A stretch of 5,199 nt of DNA. It comes from Collinsella sp. Lineage in GTDB: Bacteria > Actinomycetota > Coriobacteriia > Coriobacteriales > Coriobacteriaceae. Position 1 is the stretch's first letter. Every line of letters begins with the position of its first letter. The notes below the pieces were generated by a model. That model searched no databases and was not told where the DNA came from. It saw only the letters and a program-made list of their open reading frames with translations. The stretch covers positions 1-5,199 of the forward strand of contig WGSR01000122.1 in NCBI GenBank assembly GCA_014871545.1, written 5' to 3'. The position numbers and the translations under genes were made by a program. Below are positions 1-5,199 of this stretch, piece after piece.

Positions 1-718
1 GGAACAGCATGCCGCGGCCGACATAGCGCTTGGCGATGGAGACGACCAGACGAAGGTTTGCGCTGATGAGCGCCTGCTTGGCTTCGAGGCCCACGTTCTC
101 AATGCGCGTAAGACGACGCATCTCGGCACGCGTGAGTTCGAACTCACCAGCATCGGCAGCCTCGAGCTTCTCGGTGGCCTCGAGACCGGCCTCGATCTTC
201 ATAGCCAGATCGACCTCTTCGGAGGCGGTCAACAGGTCGACCTTGCCGATCTCCTTGAGGTACATACGGACCGGGTCGCCGGTCAGCATCACCGTGGAGG
301 CATCGATGCCGCGCACGCGGGAGCGTGAACGGGACGTGCGCACGGTGCGCTTCTTCTTGTTCTTGGAAGAACCCATCTCAGCGTCGGCCTGACGGGCCAT
401 CTTGAGCTCGTGATCGTCGAGCGAGCCGGAATCGTGCTCGTCGTCGTCATCGAAATCGTCGGTATCGGTATCGGTATCGGTATCGTCATCGTCGACACCC
501 ATGGGGGCGTCGTCGTTACCGCTCGCGGAGATAATCTGGATGCCGCTGTTGCGCAGCGCGGAATACACCGCGGTGAGCTGCTCGTCAGAAACATCGATAT
601 CCTTCAGGGCGACCTGAATCTCGTCCTCGGTTACCGAAGTCCTGTTTGAGCCGTTGCCCATGAGCTTTGCAACGTAGGATTCCAGCCCAGTACCCGTGCT
701 CTCAGTCTTTTTTGGCAC
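1..718 (-). CDS. rpoD: Primary RNA polymerase sigma factor RpoD/SigA (N-terminal part, cut by window edge)
   Basis: This is the housekeeping sigma-70 factor, which brings core RNA polymerase to promoters of essential genes. The reading frame is open from the start to the window edge, giving 239 residues. Residues about 17-65 resemble region 1.1 (LMGNG, then DEIQVALKD and EQLTAVYSALRNSGIQI). Residues 76-96 are an Asp-rich tract and 119-136 a Lys/Arg-rich tract. Region 1.2 is clear at 148-158 (DPVRMYLKEIG). The fragment ends inside region 2.1 (NLRLVVSIAKRYVGRGMLF, 221-239), so the core-binding, -10 and -35 recognition regions lie outside the window. I prefer the GTG at 716-718, because AAGGGAG sits 5 nt upstream of it; an in-frame ATG at 731-733 would add five residues but has only a weak ribosome site. 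The gene lies downstream of dnaG on the same strand, as in the macromolecular synthesis operon. Identity is very secure; the exact start is less so. Confidence 0.96.
   Translation of the reverse strand, partial: MPKKTESTGTGLESYVAKLMGNGSNRTSVTEDEIQVALKDIDVSDEQLTAVYSALRNSGIQIISASGNDDAPMGVDDDDTDTDTDTDDFDDDDEHDSGSLDDHELKMARQADAEMGSSKNKKKRTVRTSRSRSRVRGIDASTVMLTGDPVRMYLKEIGKVDLLTASEEVDLAMKIEAGLEATEKLEAADAGEFELTRAEMRRLTRIENVGLEAKQALISANLRLVVSIAKRYVGRGMLF
461..484 (-). repeat. Four tandem GATACC hexamers within rpoD
   Basis: Read on the minus strand, four exact copies of GATACC stand head to tail and encode Asp-Thr four times (about residues 79-86). They lie within a longer GAC/GAT-rich stretch that codes the acidic tract. 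Because the unit is 6 bp, gain or loss of a copy by replication slippage would add or remove two residues without breaking the frame. Confidence 0.9.
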
Positions 719-723
719 AGATT

Positions 724-730
724 CTCCCTT
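724..730 (-). promoter_or_regulatory. Ribosome binding site deciding the rpoD start
   Basis: On the minus strand AAGGGAG lies 5 nt before a GTG codon (716-718), the ideal distance for a Shine-Dalgarno site. The alternative ATG at 731-733 overlaps the upstream side of this site and is preceded only by a weak GTGGA. This favours the GTG as the true start, with a protein beginning MPKKTES. Confidence 0.65.
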
Positions 731-750
731 CATAGTCCACAGGACTCAAT

Positions 751-759
751 ACTTTAGCA
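751..759 (-). promoter_or_regulatory. Possible extended -10 element for rpoD
   Basis: The minus strand reads TGCTAAAGT: a TG dinucleotide one base before TAAAGT, which matches the -10 consensus TATAAT at four of six positions. No convincing -35 hexamer lies 16-18 bp upstream. A transcript from here would start near 744, about 25 nt before the preferred GTG start. This is a weak candidate only. Confidence 0.2.
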
Positions 760-772
760 CACACATTGACGT

Positions 773-800
773 CTATACCCAAAAAGAAGACTGGATATAG
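773..800 (-). repeat. 8-bp inverted repeat between dnaG and rpoD
   Basis: On the minus strand CTATATCC and GGGTATAG are separated by 12 nt (AGTCTTCTTTTT). As RNA they can pair over 8 bp with one G-U wobble. The U run is in the loop rather than after the stem, so this is not a normal intrinsic terminator. It could be a protein-binding site or an RNA processing hairpin, but the stem is A/U-rich and may be chance. Confidence 0.45.
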
Positions 801-828
801 GCGAGAATACGCTGGTTGACCACAACAT

Positions 829-2937
829 CTAGGCTTGTTCGGTGCCCGCGGCCTCCAGGCCGATCAAACGGAACGGGTCCGCCACGCCGCCGATCGACTT
901 TTGCAGTTCGCGTTGACGTTGCGAATCCTGCGCGGCCTGCACGGTCAGCGCGCGACGGGCCTCATCATCGAGTGAACGGTCCTGGCGCAGCTTGGCCTGT
1001 GCGGCACGCATGCGACGCTTGATGGTGTAGAGCTCAAGCGTATCAAGCATAAACACGATGTTCGTCTCGGTGGGGTGCTTGCTCGTCGCCGAGATGCGCC
1101 CGGCACTCACAAGCGTTGCCGCATCGGGACACACTGAGCGCGCCGCATCCATGCAGGCTGCAGGATCGGTTCCCGGCGGCGTTGCCAGAACGGCCCATGC
1201 AATGGACTCGTGACGCGGGTCAACCCACTCGATGGAGCAGATGCGGTCGGCATACGTGCGGAACAGGTCGGGGTAGCTCGTGAGCATCGTCAACAGCTCG
1301 CGCTCCCCTGCCAAGGACTTGCGTTCAAGATCGGTAAGAACCATCGGCGCCGCCGCAGCCGGTGCGCCCGAACCGTCAGCCACAGGCACAGCGCCCATAC
1401 CATCAGGCACATCGATCGGCGGCAGGTCGTCGACGACCTCCACGGGCGCGGCGCCGTAGGCATCGAGCGGGACGTAGTCGTACGGCTCTTCTTCGACCGG
1501 CGCGGACACCGGCGGCGTCGCGCCCGATGCCCAAGCACCGCGACCGGCATCGCGAGAACCCGACGCCCGACCGCCCGCGCTACCGGACAGCTCAGTCTGT
1601 GCCCGCTGGCGCTCATAGTTCTGCTCACGACGTCGTTCCGCATCCTCGCGCTTGGCGACATCGCGAAACACACGACCCGAGCTCGCGCGCACCGTCTCCA
1701 GATCCAAACCCAGCAGATCGGCAATCTGGATAAAGTACGTGTCGATCATATAGCTATCGCGCAGCGGATAGATAAGCGTCAGCGCATCTTCCAGCGCCTT
1801 GGCGCGACCGCCCGGCGTGCTAATATCGCTCGACTCCTGCAGCGAACGGTACACAAAGTCCATAAGCGGCTCGGCCGCGTCGATGCGCGCCTGCAGCTCC
1901 TGGCCGCCGTGCGCCGAAATAAACTCCATAGGGTCGTTGCCGTCGGGCAGCACCACGCAGCGCAGGTCCATAGAATCCTGCTCGATAAACTGAATCGCAC
2001 GGCGAGCGGCCTTTTGGCCGGCGGCGTCACCATCGAACATGTACACGATGCGCTTGGCAAAGCGGGTGAGCGTCTTGACATGATGCTCCGTGAGCGCGGT
2101 GCCCAGCGTGGCGACAACGTTTTTAATCCCCGCCTCCCAGCAGGCGATGCAATCGGTATAGCCCTCCACCACGATGGCGGTATCCTGCGCGACGATAAAC
2201 TCCTTGGCCCAATTAAAACCGTAGAGGTTTCGCTTTTTATGAAACACGCTCGTCTCGGCGGTGTTGAGGTACTTAGGCTGGCCGTCGCCCATAATGCGAC
2301 CGCCAAAGGCAATGTTGTGACCCTGCTCGTCAAAGATGGGGAACATCACGCGGTCGTAAAAGCGGTCGGCAAGCTGCCCGCGCCCGCGACTCACGGCAAC
2401 GTTGGCGTCGATCATCTCCTGCGGGGTAAAACCCGCCTGGGACAGGTGCGACACCAGCGCGTTACGGCCCGGTGCAAAGCCCAGGCAGTAGCGGCGACAG
2501 ACATCTCCGCCCATGCCGCGGCTGGCAAAGTACTCGCGCGGACGGCCGTCCTTACCGCGCATGAGCATGGTGTGGTAGAACTGGGCGGTCTCGGCGCACA
2601 GATCGTAGATGCGGGCACGTTTGGTGCCGCGCTCGCGGCGATCTCCGGTGTCATGCAGCTCAATACCCGCGCGATCGGCCAAGTAACGGATTGACTCGGG
2701 AAAGCTCAGGTTCTCGCGCTTCATGATATACGTGAAAACGTCGCCACCCTCGCCGCAACCAAAGCAATGCCACACCTGCGTGGCGGGGATAATGTGGAAG
2801 GACGGCGTCTTCTCGCCATGGAAGGGGCAGCATCCCCAAAACTCATGGCCGCGAGGCTTGAGCTCGACCGTTTCCTGCACGATGGCAACCAGGTCAGACG
2901 CAGCGCGTACCTGGTCTTTTTCCTCATCGCTAATCAC
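829..2937 (-). CDS. dnaG: DNA primase DnaG
   Basis: DnaG makes the short RNA primers for leading- and lagging-strand DNA synthesis and works with the replicative helicase DnaB. The 702-residue product starts with a CHC2 zinc-binding domain (about 1-95; ligands Cys37, His40, Cys58, Cys61). The catalytic core follows: a basic RNA polymerase domain with the motif KYLNTAETSVFHKKRNLYG (222-240), and a TOPRIM fold with Glu258 in VVEGYTD and Asp302/Asp304 in FDGD as metal-binding residues. Residues about 430-535 are a low-complexity linker rich in Ala, Gly, Pro, Asp and Glu, and about 536-690 form the helicase-binding C-terminal domain. The family is usually near 600 residues; the linker accounts for the excess. 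The GTG start overlaps the end of ribF by 8 nt and is preceded by a strong ribosome site, so translation is probably coupled. rpoD follows about 110 bp downstream. Confidence 0.98.
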   Translation of the reverse strand: MISDEEKDQVRAASDLVAIVQETVELKPRGHEFWGCCPFHGEKTPSFHIIPATQVWHCFGCGEGGDVFTYIMKRENLSFPESIRYLADRAGIELHDTGDRRERGTKRARIYDLCAETAQFYHTMLMRGKDGRPREYFASRGMGGDVCRRYCLGFAPGRNALVSHLSQAGFTPQEMIDANVAVSRGRGQLADRFYDRVMFPIFDEQGHNIAFGGRIMGDGQPKYLNTAETSVFHKKRNLYGFNWAKEFIVAQDTAIVVEGYTDCIACWEAGIKNVVATLGTALTEHHVKTLTRFAKRIVYMFDGDAAGQKAARRAIQFIEQDSMDLRCVVLPDGNDPMEFISAHGGQELQARIDAAEPLMDFVYRSLQESSDISTPGGRAKALEDALTLIYPLRDSYMIDTYFIQIADLLGLDLETVRASSGRVFRDVAKREDAERRREQNYERQRAQTELSGSAGGRASGSRDAGRGAWASGATPPVSAPVEEEPYDYVPLDAYGAAPVEVVDDLPPIDVPDGMGAVPVADGSGAPAAAAPMVLTDLERKSLAGERELLTMLTSYPDLFRTYADRICSIEWVDPRHESIAWAVLATPPGTDPAACMDAARSVCPDAATLVSAGRISATSKHPTETNIVFMLDTLELYTIKRRMRAAQAKLRQDRSLDDEARRALTVQAAQDSQRQRELQKSIGGVADPFRLIGLEAAGTEQA

Positions 2938-3937
2938 GGATGCTCACCCCCTGATCGCCCAAGTTGTGACGAATATCCTCGATATTACCCTCGACGGTCG
3001 CGATCAACTCATCCAGCGAATCGAACACACGCGAGGGACGCAGCCAGCGCGTAAACGCCAGCGAAACGGAAGCGCCGTACAGGTCGCCCGTATAACCAAT
3101 TAAATTAGCCTCGAGATGCGCAGATGCCGCATCGTCAGCATACGTTGGCGGCAGGCCGACGTTCACAGCAGCGGGCCACGCGGTGTCATCGACCAGCACC
3201 AGACCCTCATACACGCCATCGGCTGGCACCTGAATGCCGTCGGGAACCTGCAAGTTTGCCGTGGGAAAGCCCATGCCAGAACCCTCGTGACGGCCGCGAA
3301 TAACACCGCCACGCACCATATACGGACGGCCGAGTAACCCAGCAGCAAGCTCCACATGGCCCTGTCCCAGCTCATGACGGATGCGGGTGGCGCAAATGGC
3401 CTCACCGCCCTCGCAAAGCAAGTCGTGCCCGTATACGTCAACGCCGCGCTCGGCACCCCAGGCGCGCATCTCGGCAACACCAGAAGCACCGCCACGACCC
3501 AGCCTAAAGTCACTGCCAACGCGAATCGAGCGAATGTCGACCAGACGCGATACCAGCGAGAGAAAAGCAACATGGTCAAGCGCCGCAACCACAGGCGTAA
3601 AGGGAACGGCCACCACCGCATCGACCCCGGTTTGAGCCAGGGCATGCAGACGGTCGGCCGTCGTCATCAATTTTTGAGCGGGCAACGGACTCACCACGAC
3701 GTCCGGATCAGGATCGAAGGTGACCACGACCGCTTTGCTGCCGTGATCATGTGCATCGCGAATAACCGCTTCGATCAGCTCTTGGTGCCCACGATGCACG
3801 CCATCAAACACGCCAATAGCGATCGACGCGGCACCCAAGAACTCGCGCCCATCAAAAGCATCGGCAGAAACGATACGGGCCTCATCCAACTCACCCGCGA
3901 AAAAGATACGCGCGAGCTCGCGGGGCGCCAGCATCAT
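2930..3937 (-). CDS. ribF: Bifunctional riboflavin kinase / FAD synthetase RibF
   Basis: This cytoplasmic enzyme phosphorylates riboflavin to FMN and then adenylylates FMN to FAD. The product has 335 residues, a little over 300 being normal for the family. The N-terminal FMN adenylyltransferase domain shows the nucleotidyltransferase HxGH motif in IGVFDGVHRGHQ (41-52), VTFDPDPDV (72-80), VGSDFRLGRGGASG (140-153) and TRIR (184-187, the usual (S/T)xxIR position). The C-terminal kinase domain shows GRPYMVRGGVIRG (203-215), GMGFPTANL (221-229, the PTAN metal/ATP motif), AAVNVGLPPTY (256-266) and HLEANLIGYTGDLYG (274-288), with Glu276 at the position of the catalytic glutamate. An ATG ATG pair begins the gene; the first overlaps the truB stop in an ATGA junction, and GGCGGTG 4 nt upstream is a moderate ribosome site. 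Pairing with truB is common in bacteria. No rpsO follows, although it often does elsewhere; dnaG follows instead. Confidence 0.97.
   Translation of the reverse strand: MMLAPRELARIFFAGELDEARIVSADAFDGREFLGAASIAIGVFDGVHRGHQELIEAVIRDAHDHGSKAVVVTFDPDPDVVVSPLPAQKLMTTADRLHALAQTGVDAVVAVPFTPVVAALDHVAFLSLVSRLVDIRSIRVGSDFRLGRGGASGVAEMRAWGAERGVDVYGHDLLCEGGEAICATRIRHELGQGHVELAAGLLGRPYMVRGGVIRGRHEGSGMGFPTANLQVPDGIQVPADGVYEGLVLVDDTAWPAAVNVGLPPTYADDAASAHLEANLIGYTGDLYGASVSLAFTRWLRPSRVFDSLDELIATVEGNIEDIRHNLGDQGVSIRD
2944..2952 (-). promoter_or_regulatory. Strong ribosome binding site for dnaG inside ribF
   Basis: The minus strand reads AGGGGGTGA, one mismatch from the anti-Shine-Dalgarno complement AGGAGGTGA, 6 nt before the dnaG GTG (2935-2937). 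It lies within the last codons of ribF and supports GTG as the true start, as no in-frame ATG lies nearby. Confidence 0.75.
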
Positions 3938-4866
3938 CGAACACCGCCGATCGCCTGCGGAAAGACGTGCTCCATAACAAAGCGGCCGCCCTCGATACGG
4001 GCGAGCGCCTTCAATCCCCCATCGAGCACGAGCGCGAACGGCGCCTTCGCCGTATCGAAGTCCGCAAGCGCACGTTCAATGGGAATGCGGCGACCAAAAA
4101 GCAGGTCGTCTGCAAGATTTCCCGGCAAGTCAACACGCGTGGCGCCCAGGGCCGCAATGGGATCCAGGGCAAAGCCAGCCGCGGACTCGGGAGAAAGCTC
4201 CTCGACCGCATGACAAGCGCCAATGGAAACAACACCGGAGGCCGTGCGGCGCAGCGCGGAAATATGAGCGGCGCTATCGCAAGCACGGCCCAGGTCGCGA
4301 GCGAGCGCACGGATATAGGTGCCCTTGCTCACTGAGAACGCCACGGTCCACACACACGTATCACCCTCGCCGCCCACGGCGATCAGGTCGGCGGCATAGA
4401 CCTTAACGGGGCGCGGAGGTAGGTCCACCACATTGCCCTCGCGAGCAGACTTGTAGGCGCGAACACCATTGACCGAGATAGCCGAAAACGCCGGCGGCAC
4501 CTGCATCTGCGGACCCAGCATGGCGGCCAAGCGCTCACGGGCATAGGCAGGATCGCGGAGCTCGTTGGCAACAGCCACCGTGCGGACCGCTTCGCCCTCC
4601 GCATCATCGGTATTGGTCTCGGCACCAAACGAGATGTCGGCGACGTAGCTTTTGGTATCGAGAGTTAGCATGCCCAGTAGACGAGTGGCCTGGCCCACAC
4701 CCACCACCATGACGCCGGATGCCATGGGGTCGAGCGTGCCGGCATGGCCGACGCGCCGCTCATGGAGGGCGCGCCGGCATTGCGAGACCACGTCATGGGA
4801 CGTGCAGCCCACCGGCTTATCGACGGCGAGTAGCATATTCAATTGAGAAGGCGTTCGACGAGCCAT
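3934..4866 (-). CDS. truB: tRNA pseudouridine(55) synthase TruB
   Basis: TruB converts uridine 55 in the T-loop of tRNAs to pseudouridine and also helps tRNA folding. The 310-residue protein shows family motifs in order: DKPVGCTSHDVV (16-27); RRVGHAGTLDPMASGVMVVGVG (37-58) with catalytic Asp46 in GTLDP; KSYVADISFGAETNTDDAEG (72-91) with the conserved Tyr74; VPPAFSAISVNGVRAYKSAREG (123-144); SKGTYIRALARDLG (180-193), where the residue before the Ser is Val instead of the frequent Cys; and LRRTASG (205-211). Residues from about 235 to the end form a short C-terminal domain (LALxxG-type ending not obvious). The start at 4864-4866 has GGATGG 3 nt upstream; the internal Met11 lacks a ribosome site. 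The gene starts 15 bp after nrnA and its TGA overlaps the ribF ATG, so it sits in one operon with both. Confidence 0.97.
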   Translation of the reverse strand: MARRTPSQLNMLLAVDKPVGCTSHDVVSQCRRALHERRVGHAGTLDPMASGVMVVGVGQATRLLGMLTLDTKSYVADISFGAETNTDDAEGEAVRTVAVANELRDPAYARERLAAMLGPQMQVPPAFSAISVNGVRAYKSAREGNVVDLPPRPVKVYAADLIAVGGEGDTCVWTVAFSVSKGTYIRALARDLGRACDSAAHISALRRTASGVVSIGACHAVEELSPESAAGFALDPIAALGATRVDLPGNLADDLLFGRRIPIERALADFDTAKAPFALVLDGGLKALARIEGGRFVMEHVFPQAIGGVR

Positions 4867-4881
4867 GTACCATCCAATTAG

Positions 4882-5199
4882 TTAGAGCTCGACGGTCACC
4901 GAAGCGGGATCCTCCCCCACCAGCTCGGCCAGCATGGGAAGTGCCACGGCGAGCGTCTCGCGAATCGTTCCGTTGTTGGAAAAGCCGGCGGCGGCATGAT
5001 GCCCGCCACCGCCAAAGTTGGCAGCAATCTCGGACACATCGAGGTCGCCCTTGGAGCGCAGGTTGCCACGCACCTTGGTATCGCCCTCAATGCCCTTTAA
5101 GAACATGCAGACCTCGACGCCCATCACCGAACGCACCACATCGACCAGGCCGTCGCACTCGTCCGAGGTGACGCCGCAGGCCTCGAGGTCGCTCTGGTA
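4882..5199 (-). CDS. nrnA: DHH/DHHA1-family phosphoesterase, NrnA-type nanoRNase (C-terminal part, cut by window edge)
   Basis: Only the last 105 residues are in the window; the frame stays open to the right edge, so the gene continues beyond it. The fragment is a DHHA1 substrate-binding domain: VEVCMFLKGIEGDTKVRGNLRSKGDLDVSEIAANFGGGGHHAAAGF matches the NrnA pattern of an RSKG-D-DV segment (48-55) followed by the glycine-rich GGGGHxxAAG motif (63-72), which binds the nucleotide substrate. NrnA proteins degrade 2-5 nt RNA fragments and, in some species, pAp or cyclic dinucleotide products (pGpG, pApA). The N-terminal DHH catalytic domain with its metal-binding Asp/His residues is outside the window, so activity cannot be judged here. 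Its place directly before truB and ribF fits the usual rbfA-nrnA-truB-ribF order. A RecJ-like or other DHHA1 protein is possible but less likely, given the context. Confidence 0.9.
   Translation of the reverse strand, partial: YQSDLEACGVTSDECDGLVDVVRSVMGVEVCMFLKGIEGDTKVRGNLRSKGDLDVSEIAANFGGGGHHAAAGFSNNGTIRETLAVALPMLAELVGEDPASVTVEL

Larger units (their letters stand above)
719..828 (-). other. dnaG-rpoD intergenic gap
   Basis: This gap of about 110 bp is the only sizeable non-coding stretch in the window. It is richer in A+T than the flanking genes. It holds an imperfect inverted repeat, a weak extended -10-like site and the rpoD ribosome site. I see no GC-rich hairpin followed by a U run, so there is no sign of an intrinsic terminator after dnaG, and read-through into rpoD is likely. 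Confidence 0.7.

Noticed and set aside
289..594. A 101-codon minus-strand frame rich in Pro, Ile and Thr within rpoD
   Set aside because: It is an alternate frame of the rpoD acidic and repeat region; the IPIPIPI pattern is simply the GATACC repeat read out of frame.
748..780. A CIRCE-like half site (GTGTGCTAA on the minus strand, close to GAGTGCTAA)
   Set aside because: The matching left half TTAGCACTC is absent at the required 9-nt spacing, so this is not an HrcA operator.
773..800. Intrinsic terminator after dnaG
   Set aside because: The stem is A/U-rich and the U run is in the loop, not after the stem, in the minus direction; on the plus strand there is no U run after the stem either.
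1210..2694. A 494-codon open frame on the plus strand, antisense to dnaG
   Set aside because: It lies wholly opposite the well-supported dnaG, its product shows no recognisable motifs and is rich in Arg, His and Ala, as expected from the complement of GC-rich coding DNA.
3356..4213. A 285-codon open frame on the plus strand, antisense to ribF and truB
   Set aside because: It crosses the junction of two genuine genes on the other strand, has no domain-like pattern and is best explained as a GC-rich shadow frame.

Overview
The window looks like a housekeeping chromosomal segment from a GC-rich actinobacterium. The combination of genes, GTG starts next to strong Shine-Dalgarno sequences, and the short acidic N-terminus of the sigma factor suggest class Coriobacteriia (Collinsella or Olsenella type). 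That placement is inferred from protein character and gene order, not from a search. All five genes are on the minus strand, so the window reads from right to left. I see no mobile elements, RNA genes, CRISPR arrays or plus-strand genes.

From right to left: (1) the C-terminal 105 residues of an NrnA-type DHH/DHHA1 phosphoesterase (nanoRNase), cut by the window edge; (2) truB, tRNA pseudouridine-55 synthase, 15 bp downstream; (3) ribF, the bifunctional riboflavin kinase/FAD synthetase, overlapping truB by 4 nt (ATGA); (4) dnaG, DNA primase, starting with GTG and overlapping ribF by 8 nt; (5) a gap of about 110 bp with a small inverted repeat and a weak promoter-like site; (6) the first 239 residues of the primary sigma factor rpoD/sigA, cut by the left edge.

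The order joins the tail of the widespread nusA-infB-rbfA-nrnA-truB-ribF translation operon to the dnaG-rpoD pair, the core of the 'macromolecular synthesis' operon known from E. coli (rpsU-dnaG-rpoD). The very short gaps and overlaps from nrnA to dnaG point to one transcript with translational coupling. The only place with room for separate control is the dnaG-rpoD gap. One transcript would thus link RNA turnover, tRNA modification, flavin cofactor supply, replication priming and the main sigma factor.

I found no new biological system. The points most worth a second look are the tandem GATACC hexamer repeat that codes an Asp-Thr tract in RpoD, the acidic-then-basic linker around it, the unusually long low-complexity linker in DnaG, and the inverted repeat between dnaG and rpoD.
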